Counted from the stretch's first letter, positions 1 to 11,248 are shown. The stretch: DNA of 17,386 bases from Pseudomonadota bacterium (GCA_023416575.1 JAEZHL010000367.1:1-17386); one strand, 5' to 3'. Made by a program: numbers and translations. The notes: generated by a model from the letters alone, not told the origin.

Positions 1-30
1 CTTAAACCCAGGTCGAACGGGCGTTTCGGC

Positions 31-1041
31 CTACTCGATGCTCATGATCCGGTCGTTGAGGATGTCCCGCTCCAGGTAATCGGCGACGGCGGTCGCCATT
101 ACCGGCGCGAACAGGTAGCCGTGCCGGAAGGCGCCGTTGACCAGAATGCGCCGGCCACGGATGATGGCCCGCGGGATGTTGTCCGGGAATGCGGGCCGTA
201 CCCCGGCGCCGAGCTCCTCGATGGTCGCTTCGGCGAAGCCCGGATGCAGCGCATAGGCGAGCCCGAGCAACTCGAGCGCCGAGCGGACTGTGACCGGGGC
301 CCCATCCTCGCGTTCGACCACGGTCGCGCCGACCATGTAGAGTCCGTCGCCCCATGGCACCACGTACAGCGGCTGACGCGGATGCAGCAAGCGGATGGGC
401 CGCGTGAGCGTGACCTCGGGCGCTCGGAGCACGGCCATTTCGCCCCGGACTCCACGAAGCTGCGGCAGGTCTGACCTGGCGGCGAGCCCCCTGCAGTCGA
501 TCACGACCTCCCCAGCGGAGGCCGCCATCCACACCGGATCCGGAACGGCCTCGCCGAACCTCAGCTCAGCACCGAGCCGCCGCAGCTCGGATGCGAGGAA
601 GAGAAGCGCGGAACGCGGCGCCAGGTGGCCCTCGTCCTCGAAGAACAGGCCGCGCGTGAAGCGCCCCGCCAGCTCGGGCTCGAGGTCTGCAAGGGCATCG
701 GCTTCAACCTGGCGGTGCCCTTCGGTCATACGGGCGAACCGGATGAGCTCGCTCCGGTCCCGGCTGCCCGCAACCACGAGCGTGCCGCGATGAACGACTC
801 CAGGGTAGGCGTCGCGCCACAGCGACAGCGCATTACGTCCCAGTTCGCGGATCACGGGCTCAGCTGACTCGGCCTCGCAGTAGGGTGCGAGCATTGCGCC
901 GGCGAAGCGGCTGGCGGCGCCGATGGCGGATTCATCGGAGGCTTCCCGGAGTGTCACCCGATGCCCGCGGCGTGCCAGTTCGAAGGCTTGCCAGAGGCCG
1001 AAAACGCCGGCTCCGATTACCGTGATGTCGAGCTTGGTCAC
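31..1041 (-). CDS. thiO: ThiO-like FAD-dependent amino-acid oxidase
   Basis: This 336-residue protein belongs to the DAO family of FAD-dependent oxidoreductases. It opens with a Rossmann dinucleotide-binding motif (G10-A-G-V-F-G15) preceded by a hydrophobic strand. Near the C-terminus it has the pattern RP-x4-P and then NGAFRHGYLFAP, which fits glycine oxidase ThiO and relatives. ThiO oxidises glycine to the imine used to build the thiamin thiazole in the cytoplasm. The start is GTG with only a weak Shine-Dalgarno sequence, but the FAD motif begins at the expected distance from it. The gene lies 86 bases after the gamma-glutamyltransferase on the same strand and may be the last gene of the SOS operon. 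No thiC, thiG or thiE is nearby, so it could be another small amino-acid or sarcosine oxidase. The family call is firm and the substrate is not. Confidence 0.72.
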   Translation of the reverse strand: MTKLDITVIGAGVFGLWQAFELARRGHRVTLREASDESAIGAASRFAGAMLAPYCEAESAEPVIRELGRNALSLWRDAYPGVVHRGTLVVAGSRDRSELIRFARMTEGHRQVEADALADLEPELAGRFTRGLFFEDEGHLAPRSALLFLASELRRLGAELRFGEAVPDPVWMAASAGEVVIDCRGLAARSDLPQLRGVRGEMAVLRAPEVTLTRPIRLLHPRQPLYVVPWGDGLYMVGATVVEREDGAPVTVRSALELLGLAYALHPGFAEATIEELGAGVRPAFPDNIPRAIIRGRRILVNGAFRHGYLFAPVMATAVADYLERDILNDRIMSIE

Positions 1042-1127
1042 AGGCTTCTACTCGCCAGAATGTCGGACGGGCCGGGCTTATCACCATCGGGCGCGGTGTG
1101 GCGAGAGCATTGCGGTCGCTCCCCGTG

Positions 1128-2984
1128 TCAGTCGCCGAGCGCGACACCCTCGCGCCGCGGATCGGCGCCGCCTTCCAGGCCGTCCTTCCGGACGACGATG
1201 ATGTGCAACCCCGATGTCAGCAGGTCGGGCGCGATCTCGTGGCCATAGGGGCGCATGCGCATCGCGTGCCACAGCGACGGTGTCGAGAGCCAGGGCCGCA
1301 CGAGGGCTTCCCAATTGGTCGCCTGATCATACTCGATCTCGAATGCCCTGCCGCGACTGCCGAAGTTCACGAGCGCGGTTGCTGCCTGGGCGTCCAGCTC
1401 CCAGTCGATCAGCGCAATCAGCGCCTTGACCACGTAGAGAATGATCCGGCTGCCGCCCGGTGAGCCGAGCACAGCCTTGAGCTGCCCGCTTTCGTCGAAA
1501 ACGATCGTCGGCGCCATGGAGCTGCGCGGACGCTTGCCCGGCTCAACGGCATTGGCGATCGGGCGACCTTGGGCATCGCGGGGACGGAAGGAGAAATCCG
1601 TGAGCTCGTTGTTCAACAGAAAGCCCGCCGCGAGCACGCGCGAGCCGAACGCGGCCTCGATGGTGGTCGTCATCGACACTGCGTTACCGGCGCTGTCGAC
1701 AACGGAGATGTGACTGGTGCCGACGCTCTCCACGGTATCGTCGATCCCGAACGCTTGGCGCTGGGTGCCGGGCGGCGCCCCCGGCGTCGGCTGCGGCATG
1801 GCGCTCTCAGGATTCATGAGCTTACGCCGCGTGTCGAGATAGCCCGGGTCGAGCAGCGTCGTGGGGACGTTTACATAGGCTGGGTCCGCAAGATAATGAT
1901 CGCGGTCCGCGAAGGCGAGCTTCTCAGCCTCGGCAATCAGATGCATGGCTTTGGGATTCAGCGACGCATCTGGTCCACGGCCGAGATCGAACGGCTCCAA
2001 CAGCTTCAGCGTTTGCGCGACCGTGATGCCGCCTGAGGATGGCGGTCCCATGCCGCAGATCTGATGCCGGCGATAGTCGATGCACAGCGGGGCCCGCTCC
2101 TCGGGCGTATAGCCCGCGAGGTCGATGGCGGTCAGATCGCCTGGGAAATTCGGTGCGCGCGCAGCTGCCGCGACGATCGCCTCGGCAACCGGGCCAGTAT
2201 AGAAGGCGCGCGAGCCTATGTCGGCGATCCGGCGCAAGGTATCAGCGAAGGCCAGATTTTTGAGGCTGTGTCCCGCAGGCCAGGCGTTCCCGCGATCGTC
2301 GAAGAAGAGCTGGCGCGCCGCTGGATCGAAATTGTCGGGCCCCATCCACGTGAGCAGCAAGTTGAGACGCGGCGATACTGGAAAACCGTTCTCCGCCAGG
2401 GCGATCGCAGGCTCGAACAGGCGTGCCCAGGGCAGCTTTCCATGCCGTTGGTGTGCCGCCTCCATCATGCGAACGAGCCCCGGCACACCGATGCTGAGCC
2501 CGGAGTGCACGGCCTTGTCGAAAGGTAGCGGCCGGCCCTCGCTGAGGAAACGGTCGGGGCGGGCAGCAGCTGGCGCGGTCTCGCGGCCATCATAGGTGAC
2601 GAGGTTCCGCGAGGCGGCATCCCAATGGAGGAGAAAAGCGCCACCGCCGATGCCGGAGGATTGAGGCTCAACCAGATTGAGAACGAGCTGCACCGCGATA
2701 GCTGCGTCGACCGCGCTGCCGCCATCCTGCAGCACGCGTTTTCCTGCCTCAACGGCCAGCGGGTTTGCGGCTGAAACCATGAACGAGCGGGCGTGCGCGA
2801 CGGACTTGTCCGCATGCCCTGTCGCGGCTTCTGGCGCGATGAGCGCGCGCTGGGCATCGGCGGTTCCGGGGTGACCGGTCAGGGTCGTGATGGCCAGTGA
2901 AGCGGTGACAGCCGCAAGGCTGAGCCACCGCTTCAGGTCACTGCGCCAGCGTCGGACTGGCTTCTGGCACGTGTTCGGGTCCAT
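1128..2984 (-). CDS. ggt: Gamma-glutamyltransferase, secreted precursor
   Basis: The 618-residue precursor matches the usual length of bacterial gamma-glutamyltranspeptidase. A basic stretch (residues 9-19) and a hydrophobic segment (about 20-37) form a Sec signal peptide, probably cleaved after an A-D-A near residue 44. The family cleaves itself before a threonine that becomes the catalytic nucleophile. Here that is T423, in GTSHISVVD, which gives a large subunit of roughly 45-422 and a small subunit of 423-618. The small subunit carries the conserved GSPGGSR motif. The large subunit has the MGPPSSGG motif. The enzyme splits glutathione and gamma-glutamyl amides in the periplasm. The ATG follows AAAGG by a few bases, and the dnaE2 stop is 9 bases upstream, so both genes are probably on one transcript. 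Confidence in function is high. Confidence 0.95.
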   Translation of the reverse strand: MDPNTCQKPVRRWRSDLKRWLSLAAVTASLAITTLTGHPGTADAQRALIAPEAATGHADKSVAHARSFMVSAANPLAVEAGKRVLQDGGSAVDAAIAVQLVLNLVEPQSSGIGGGAFLLHWDAASRNLVTYDGRETAPAAARPDRFLSEGRPLPFDKAVHSGLSIGVPGLVRMMEAAHQRHGKLPWARLFEPAIALAENGFPVSPRLNLLLTWMGPDNFDPAARQLFFDDRGNAWPAGHSLKNLAFADTLRRIADIGSRAFYTGPVAEAIVAAAARAPNFPGDLTAIDLAGYTPEERAPLCIDYRRHQICGMGPPSSGGITVAQTLKLLEPFDLGRGPDASLNPKAMHLIAEAEKLAFADRDHYLADPAYVNVPTTLLDPGYLDTRRKLMNPESAMPQPTPGAPPGTQRQAFGIDDTVESVGTSHISVVDSAGNAVSMTTTIEAAFGSRVLAAGFLLNNELTDFSFRPRDAQGRPIANAVEPGKRPRSSMAPTIVFDESGQLKAVLGSPGGSRIILYVVKALIALIDWELDAQAATALVNFGSRGRAFEIEYDQATNWEALVRPWLSTPSLWHAMRMRPYGHEIAPDLLTSGLHIIVVRKDGLEGGADPRREGVALGD

Positions 2985-2993
2985 GCTGCCTTT

Positions 2994-6407
<3,414 letters not shown>

Positions 6408-6415
6408 GGCGCCCC

Positions 6416-8023
6416 TCACCCGAACAGGCCGTGCATGTACCAGACGGGTGGCCCGGATTCTGTGTCGCGGTCATAAAGGCCATCACGGAACACCCAGTAG
6501 CGGCCGCCGCGGTCGTCCTCGATCCGGTAATAATCCCGGGGGCGGGGCGGCTTTTCGGAGGAGCCGAGCGCGCGCCACCATTCCGGCTCGATGCGCTCCG
6601 GTCCCTCGGCCCTGGCCACCGTGTGATTGACGCGCCGCCAGGTGAATCGCGCCGGTGGGCCTTCGGGGACCTCGGCAAGAACCGTGATCGGCTCGGGCGT
6701 CGCGAACAGGAATGCTGGGCGGCTGGCTGCGCTGCGTAGGCTGGAAGCGTCGCCTTCCGGGAGTTCATTTCCCGCTAATGCGGGAATGCGGACTTCGGCC
6801 CGCTCGGGGATGTGGCTGCCGCATGGGGCAAGGCGGACCACGCGTTCGGCTCCGATGCGGTTCGCGAGCTTGTCGATGAGGATCGCGGGATCGGCGCCGG
6901 CGTCCCCCTCCAGTCTGGCGCTCAGCGTACTCTGCAAGGGATCGAGCAGATCGCGTGCCGTCGCCTCGAGCGTGAGGGCATCGATCCCGAACCCGGCATC
7001 GATGGCGGACATCTTTGGTGCCAGGAGTTGCAGGAGATGGCGGGGCTCCCGGCAAGGGCTGCTGGTGCCGGCTCGTACCTCGGCCACGGTGCCATCGACA
7101 CGGTATAGGCAGAGCCGCAAGCGGCGTGCCCCCATGGCGACCTGATCGAGCATCCGGCATAGACCGGCGGCAAGATCGGCAACGGCGGCCTCCAGTCCTT
7201 CGTTAGAAATGAGCGGCTCGGAGAAGATACGGCGAACCAGGGGCCGCGGGGTTTCCACGAGGGCACGCTTCGGCTCCGGTGCCGAACCGAGAGCCGCATC
7301 GAGCCGGAACAACACCGCGCCGGCAAGACCGGTTGGATTTTTCGCCTGACGTCGAGCATTGCCGAGTTCCCGGAAGCGCCGCGCAAGTGCGGGGCGTGGC
7401 AGCTCATAGAGCTGGCCGATCTGGCGCAATCCGAGACGCTTCAGGAGGAGCACGACATCGTCGGCCAGGCCGAGTGCCTCAACCGGGAGCCCGGCGAGCG
7501 TCTCCTGCATCTGTGCGGCGGGTGCAATGACGAATCCCTCTGCTCCGAGGTGCGCGAAGCGGGCCAGCGCGGCAGCTGCGGCGGCAGTGTCAGCGAGAGC
7601 GGCGCGCGCCGTCAGCCCGAACGCGCGGAGGCGGCCCGAGAGATCGGCCATAAGCTGGCGTTCGCCGCCGAAGAGATGCGCCACGCCGGTGACATCGATC
7701 CAGAAGCCGTTGTCTCCCTCGATGTTCCGTGCTGGCCCATATCGGCCGCTCCAGCGGGTGAGAGCGACGAGTGCGGCCTTGTCCCTGTCCCGCTCGATCT
7801 TGCGTGTCGCGAGCGCGGGGAAGATGGCGCGGGCATCGGCAAGAGAGGCGCCCGGGTGGATCCCCTCGCTCCGCGCCAGCATGTTGACGGCAGCGATGAT
7901 GACACCCCGCGTGCCCGTTTCGACGAGCGCGAAGGGGCGCTCACTGGGCACCGCGTCCGGATCTGCGCGCCGCATCCGCTCGATCGGCCACGCCGGGAGC
8001 CAGACGGAAGCAAAGCGCCTCAT
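6416..8023 (-). CDS. imuB: ImuB, catalytically degenerate Y-family polymerase homologue
   Basis: The 535-residue product matches ImuB (DinB-like, COG0389). Y-family polymerases start with a metal-binding D-x-D-x-F motif. Here the same position reads RFASVWLPAWP (residues 3-13) with no acidic residue, as expected for ImuB, which is thought to be a non-catalytic clamp-binding hub for ImuA and DnaE2. The palm strand WIDVTGVAHLFGGE (about 108-121) is conserved. The C-terminus has the ImuB-specific YYRIED...YWVFRDGLY...PVWYMHGLFG block. I could not place the clamp-binding motif with confidence. The start at 8023 has a good GGAG seven bases upstream. The open frame extends 76 codons further, but that extension is Arg-rich and runs through imuA coding sequence. 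The gene overlaps the imuA end by 83 bases, and its stop abuts the dnaE2 start. Confidence 0.95.
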   Translation of the reverse strand: MRRFASVWLPAWPIERMRRADPDAVPSERPFALVETGTRGVIIAAVNMLARSEGIHPGASLADARAIFPALATRKIERDRDKAALVALTRWSGRYGPARNIEGDNGFWIDVTGVAHLFGGERQLMADLSGRLRAFGLTARAALADTAAAAAALARFAHLGAEGFVIAPAAQMQETLAGLPVEALGLADDVVLLLKRLGLRQIGQLYELPRPALARRFRELGNARRQAKNPTGLAGAVLFRLDAALGSAPEPKRALVETPRPLVRRIFSEPLISNEGLEAAVADLAAGLCRMLDQVAMGARRLRLCLYRVDGTVAEVRAGTSSPCREPRHLLQLLAPKMSAIDAGFGIDALTLEATARDLLDPLQSTLSARLEGDAGADPAILIDKLANRIGAERVVRLAPCGSHIPERAEVRIPALAGNELPEGDASSLRSAASRPAFLFATPEPITVLAEVPEGPPARFTWRRVNHTVARAEGPERIEPEWWRALGSSEKPPRPRDYYRIEDDRGGRYWVFRDGLYDRDTESGPPVWYMHGLFG

Positions 8024-8954
8024 CACACCACTCCAAACCGAAAGAGGCTGTTGCGGCCGAAGCCGGCAGCGTGCGGCAGCGCTCGAGCGCCACCGTAAAT
8101 CTGGAAGCGCCAGGAGCGCGCGGGTCGAAGGGATGCGGCGCGCTCGAGAGAGGTCCGACGCGCCAGCGGGTTGCGGTCGCCGCCGTGCCCTCGACGCGGG
8201 GATTGGTGAGAAGAAGGCAGGGCGAACGATGCGCCGCAGCCGCCAGGGCAAGGCGGCGCGCCGGCGTCAGGGCGACCTGATCGAGAATCCCCAGGACGAG
8301 GGCCAAACTTCCTGACCTTAGCCCCTCCTCCATGGCCCACAGTGTGTCTGCAGCATTGCCGGTTTCGACGATGATGAGACGACTGGGGGCAATGCCCAGG
8401 GTGCGCAATCCCGGGCCATAGAGCTCGCCGAGCTCACTGGCCAGCGCAGCAGGCCGGCAGAACAGAATGGGGCTCCGCGCTTTGGTGCTGTCCAACCCGC
8501 AACGACGAATGCCCAAGGCGAGAGTGAAGACGAGTGCTGCGGCCCAGGCTGCCGCCCAGCTTGCGCCCTGCGGCTGCGTCGCTGGCTTCACCTCGTGCAC
8601 ACCATCGATCTCCAGCCCCCCAGGACCCAGCAAGGCATCGATCTCGTGGGCGCCGAGCCGCCAGCGTAGGCCGGATTCCGGCCCTCTGTTCTGCGGCAAT
8701 GAAGGGTTTTCGGCCTCCCGGGGAAGCTGCAGCCGCTCTTCAGGCCGAAGAGCCGGGAGCGCTGGTTCCCCTGGCGATGCCATGCTCACGCCGCGTTCGA
8801 TGTTGTGGATTCGCGCGCGCAATTCGTCGAGCATGCTCTGGCGAAGGCTTGCAGCGGTCTGGACAAGGTCGGCAGGGCTGCCACGCTTCAAGCCCGGCGG
8901 CTCGTCGCCTTTGGACTTTAAGAAAACATTTGTTCTTTCAGCAGTATAGGCCAT
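7941..8954 (-). CDS. imuA: ImuA, RecA-like mutasome accessory protein
   Basis: This 337-residue protein is the first gene of the mutasome operon and fits the ImuA/SulA-like RecA-fold family (COG4544). Features seen are an N-terminal helical stretch LRARIHNIERG (about 45-55), the family segment LGAHEIDALLG and then GVHEVKP (about 100-124), and a C-terminal FGLEWCDEALCFRLAP. ImuA is needed for DnaE2-dependent induced mutagenesis and contacts ImuB and RecA in model species. The ATG at 8954 lies about 38 bases after the -10 that overlaps the LexA box, which supports this start although no clear Shine-Dalgarno sequence is visible. A later in-frame ATG at 8834 is an alternative, because many ImuA proteins begin near that helix. 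The 3' end reads through the first 83 bases of imuB in another frame. Confidence 0.9.
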   Translation of the reverse strand: MAYTAERTNVFLKSKGDEPPGLKRGSPADLVQTAASLRQSMLDELRARIHNIERGVSMASPGEPALPALRPEERLQLPREAENPSLPQNRGPESGLRWRLGAHEIDALLGPGGLEIDGVHEVKPATQPQGASWAAAWAAALVFTLALGIRRCGLDSTKARSPILFCRPAALASELGELYGPGLRTLGIAPSRLIIVETGNAADTLWAMEEGLRSGSLALVLGILDQVALTPARRLALAAAAHRSPCLLLTNPRVEGTAATATRWRVGPLSSAPHPFDPRAPGASRFTVALERCRTLPASAATASFGLEWCDEALCFRLAPGVADRADAARRSGRGAQ

Positions 8955-8980
8955 GACGGCAGAGCCGGTGTATGAAGAAC

Positions 8981-8995
8981 GTTCGCGATATGTTC
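8981..8995 (-). promoter_or_regulatory. LexA (SOS) box of the imuA-imuB-dnaE2 operon
   Basis: On the plus strand the site reads GTTC, seven bases, GTTC, a perfect match to the alphaproteobacterial LexA direct repeat GTTC-N7-GTTC. It ends 27 bases upstream of the imuA ATG. It overlaps a likely -10 hexamer, so LexA binding would block RNA polymerase. imuA-imuB-dnaE2 is a known LexA target in this class. Confidence 0.9.
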
Positions 8996-9021
8996 TACAC
9001 CAGGAGGCTCGATACCGTCAA
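8992..9021 (-). promoter_or_regulatory. Probable sigma-70 promoter of imuA
   Basis: Read on the minus strand, TTGACG (9021-9016) lies 18 bases before TAGAAC (8997-8992). The -35 matches consensus in 5 of 6 positions and the -10 in 4 of 6. The -10 is partly covered by the LexA box. The predicted leader to the imuA ATG is only about 30 bases. No start-site data exist, so this is a sequence-based guess. Confidence 0.5.
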
Positions 9022-9276
9022 ATCATGATTTCCGCAGCTTCCGGGGTGGGCTTTCGTGCTCGCCTGCCTGCTCCGGCCGATCGCCATACGCATTCGGCTT
9101 GCCCCCGCAACCGAATCGGTGGACCACGTACATGTTGACGATACTGTGACTTTCATGTGCCGGCATTGAGAGCGAAACTGGTATATAGAATTTTCATCAT
9201 CCCTCGAACGACTGATGCACCAGGTGGGGCGCACACCCGCCGGATCGTCAGCAAACTTGAGCCAGCGGGGTACCAA

Positions 9277-9936
9277 ATGCGCGCTCGGAAGATCCTGTAT
9301 CGGGCTGCTGCTGTCCTTCTTGCCGGTGTGTTGCCGGCGACTGCCGTCATGGCGGCACCGGGGCAAAGCCAGACCAACCTTTGGGGCGGCACCTCCGAAT
9401 GGGGTGGTAGCCGTCAGTCCATCCCCTTCAGCACGAAATACGCTCCTGGCCAGATCGTGGTCAGCTTCGGCGATCGGCGTCTTTATCTCGTCACGCGTCC
9501 CGGCCAAGCGATCAGCTATCCGATCGCTGTTCCGCGCGAGCAGGCCCGTTGGGAAGGCGTCACCAGCATTTCTATGAAGCGTGAGAATCCATCCTGGACT
9601 CCCACGCCGACGATGCGGCGCGACAATCCGCGTTTGCCCAGCTGGGTGCCGGGTGGGCATCCGATGAACCCGTTGGGTGTGCGGGCCCTCTATCTCGGGT
9701 CGAGCATGTATCGGATTCACGGTACCGATGCTCCCTGGACCATTGGACAGGCAGTCTCGGCGGGCTGCATCCGCATGCATAACGAGGACGTGCTCGACCT
9801 CTACCCGCGCGTTCCCGTCGGCGCCAAGGTGATGGTGACGTGGGATCGGGTCACTGGCGCGACCGCAGAAAGCTCGACTGAATCCCGGACTGCCAACCGC
9901 GCTCAAGGGGCACGTCGGACGGCGGTGACGCAGTAA
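9277..9936 (+). CDS. Secreted L,D-transpeptidase (YkuD domain)
   Basis: The 219-residue product starts with a classic Sec signal peptide: MRARK, then a hydrophobic core, then an A-M-A-A cleavage region near residue 26. The YkuD fold begins around PGQIVVSFGDRRLYLV. The active site is seen as H148 (RIHGTDAPW) and C164 (SAGCIRMHN), matching the HGT...SxGCIR motif. The usual SHGC histidine is alanine here, a substitution I believe is common in Rhizobiales. Such enzymes make 3-3 peptidoglycan cross-links or attach outer-membrane proteins to peptidoglycan in the periplasm. I chose the ATG at 9277 over the upstream start at 9157 because the signal peptide begins there and a GCGGGG sits just upstream. 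A strong terminator follows. The exact role in cross-linking or anchoring is not resolved. Confidence 0.92.
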   Translation: MRARKILYRAAAVLLAGVLPATAVMAAPGQSQTNLWGGTSEWGGSRQSIPFSTKYAPGQIVVSFGDRRLYLVTRPGQAISYPIAVPREQARWEGVTSISMKRENPSWTPTPTMRRDNPRLPSWVPGGHPMNPLGVRALYLGSSMYRIHGTDAPWTIGQAVSAGCIRMHNEDVLDLYPRVPVGAKVMVTWDRVTGATAESSTESRTANRAQGARRTAVTQ

Positions 9937-9962
9937 ACGCGCTCACGATCTACCATTCAAAG

Positions 9963-9993
9963 AAGGGACGGATGCTTGCGCCGTCCCTTTTTT
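9963..9993 (+). terminator. Rho-independent terminator after the L,D-transpeptidase
   Basis: A perfect 9-base-pair stem, AAGGGACGG (9963-9971) with CCGTCCCTT (9981-9989), encloses a 9-base loop. More T residues follow, giving a run of six T overall. It starts 27 bases after the stop codon. On the minus strand the hairpin is followed only by TCTTTG, so it could also weakly stop znuA transcripts. Confidence 0.93.
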
Positions 9994-10034
9994 GTTGCCC
10001 ACTGCGCCGTGGCCGGAGCTCTCTCAGAGCGCTG

Positions 10035-11030
10035 TTACGGGCGGGTCAGGCAGGCAGTCAGGTTGGTCGCGAGATTTCGCAGCAACTTGTAGTAGAGATC
10101 CGGTCCAGCTTCGAGAGCCGTGCCCTCCGGGTCCAGCGTCGCGGTTCGTGTGCCGGTCCCTTCGACAACGACCGCAATCGCCCGCGGGTCGAGATATGGC
10201 TCGGCAAAGACGCACACCGCACCGGCCGAGCTGATCTTCTGGCGCAGCTCCGACAGCCGCTTGCCGCTAGGAGGGAGCTCGGGGCTGACCGTCACAGTGC
10301 CGACCGCAGTCAGGCCATAGCGCTTCTCGAGATACTGGTAGGCATCGTGGTAGACCATGAACGGCTTGCCGGCGAACGGCGCCAGTTCACGGGCCAGGTC
10401 GCTTGCGAGCGCATCGAGCCTCGAGATTTCGGCCTCGGCATTGGACCTGATGGTCGCAGCTTTGTCCGGCATCCACTCCGAAAGTACGTCGGCGATGTGC
10501 CGCACCATCGCCTTCGCATTGTCCGGATCGAGCCAGAAGTGGGGGTCATGGATGTGCTCCTCGTGGCCGTGGTCGTGATGATGGCCGCCGGCGCGGGATG
10601 CTGATTGACTTTGCGATTTTCCGTGGCCGTGCGAATGAGACGCACCGTGATCGTGGCCGGCTTCGAAGGCGCCTCCTTCACGCCTGTCGAGGAGCTTCAA
10701 CCCTGGTGTTTCCTCGAGCGTGACGATGTCCACGGACTTCGGAAGCGAGGCCACAAGCTTGGCTGTGAACGGTTCCAACGACTCCGAGGTGCGGAAGAAC
10801 ACCTTGGCCCTGTGCACCTTGCGGGCATCCGAGGGCTTCATGGCGTAGGCGTGCGGCGAGGTTTGTCCGTCCACCAGCAGCTCGGGTGCGCCGATTCCGG
10901 CCATCACGCCAGATACCAGGGCGTGAATCGGCTTGCTCGTCACGACGACGGCACTGTCGGCCCGCGCCGCTCCGGAAGCAAGAAGAAGCGCCAGGGCAGC
11001 AGCTGTGGAGACAGCGGATCGTTTCAGCAT
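10035..11030 (-). CDS. znuA: Zinc ABC transporter substrate-binding protein ZnuA
   Basis: The 331-residue periplasmic protein has a Sec signal peptide (1-24, cleaved near A-R-A-D). It is a cluster 9 metal-binding protein. Likely zinc ligands are H60 (SPHAY), H164 (DPHFWLD), H228 (YHDAYQY) and D300 (TLDPEG). A His/Asp-rich loop at about 126-161 lies just before H164, which is typical of zinc-specific members and not of manganese-binding ones. C273 and C327 match the position of the ZnuA disulfide. It would deliver zinc to the ZnuBC permease, but neither znuB nor znuC is in the window, so the transporter genes are elsewhere or upstream partners are unlinked. A Zur-type palindrome lies 55 bases upstream of the ATG. 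Function is confident. Binding to manganese or another metal is less likely. Confidence 0.95.
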   Translation of the reverse strand: MLKRSAVSTAAALALLLASGAARADSAVVVTSKPIHALVSGVMAGIGAPELLVDGQTSPHAYAMKPSDARKVHRAKVFFRTSESLEPFTAKLVASLPKSVDIVTLEETPGLKLLDRREGGAFEAGHDHGASHSHGHGKSQSQSASRAGGHHHDHGHEEHIHDPHFWLDPDNAKAMVRHIADVLSEWMPDKAATIRSNAEAEISRLDALASDLARELAPFAGKPFMVYHDAYQYLEKRYGLTAVGTVTVSPELPPSGKRLSELRQKISSAGAVCVFAEPYLDPRAIAVVVEGTGTRTATLDPEGTALEAGPDLYYKLLRNLATNLTACLTRP

Positions 11031-11248
11031 AGGGCAAAGCCATCGACTTCGAGACTACGGTCGGGCACGGCGAGCCGCGCCTCAGAATGTTATAACGTTA
11101 CAATAGGCGTGAGGACGCGTCCACTCTTCAGAGCCTGCGGGTTAAGCCCAAGGCTGCGGCAAAGCCAGACATGCAGGGGATTGCCCTCCTCAGGCTATAA
11201 TCCCGGGGTGTCATCCGGGCGGAATCCGAACGACGTGAGAGGCCATCG
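11031..11248. other. Divergent intergenic region znuA / DUF1007 gene
   Basis: These 218 bases hold the Zur-type box on the znuA side. For the rightward operon two -10 candidates are visible, TACAAT (11099-11104) and TATAAT (11196-11201). Neither has a good -35 at 16-18 bases. A small inverted repeat CCCGG/CCGGG follows the second. No riboswitch that I can defend is present. Confidence 0.5.
11085..11100. promoter_or_regulatory. Probable Zur box between znuA and the DUF1007 operon
   Basis: The palindrome GTTATAAC (11089-11096), flanked by AA-n on the left and n-TT on the right, resembles the Zur operators of alphaproteobacterial znuA promoters. It contains TATAAC on the minus strand (11094-11089), a possible znuA -10. 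It abuts TACAAT on the plus strand (11099-11104), a possible rightward -10. The znuA assignment is good. Control of the rightward operon is inference. Confidence 0.78.

Larger units (their letters stand above)
8955..9276. other. Divergent intergenic region imuA / L,D-transpeptidase
   Basis: These 322 bases separate the SOS operon from the plus-strand L,D-transpeptidase. The imuA-proximal end holds the LexA box and promoter. A short hairpin with arms ATTCGG (9092-9097) and CCGAAT (9111-9116) lies in the middle. On the plus strand, TTGACG at 9135-9140 and an AT-rich TATATA at 9182-9187 are possible promoter pieces, but their spacing (41 bases) does not make one promoter. An in-frame extension of the transpeptidase ORF covers 9157-9276 but does not look coding. 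Confidence 0.6.

Noticed and set aside
8024..8251. 76-residue N-terminal extension of imuB
   Set aside because: It is low-complexity Arg-rich sequence read inside imuA. The start at 8023 has a good ribosome site and begins the conserved ImuB N-terminus.
8924..8935. AAAC-N4-GTTC resembling a Gram-positive LexA box
   Set aside because: It has one mismatch, lies inside imuA coding sequence, and the correct alphaproteobacterial box is already present upstream.
9092..9120. Cobalamin-riboswitch-like CCCCCGCAAC in the imuA/transpeptidase gap
   Set aside because: The rest of the riboswitch core is missing and the downstream gene has no link to cobalamin. It is only a small hairpin.
9157..9276. 40-residue N-terminal extension of the L,D-transpeptidase
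   Set aside because: It would bury the signal peptide that starts at 9277 and has no ribosome site.
10018..10030. GCTCT/AGAGC hairpin just after znuA as a terminator
   Set aside because: The stem is five base pairs with no T tract downstream on the minus strand.
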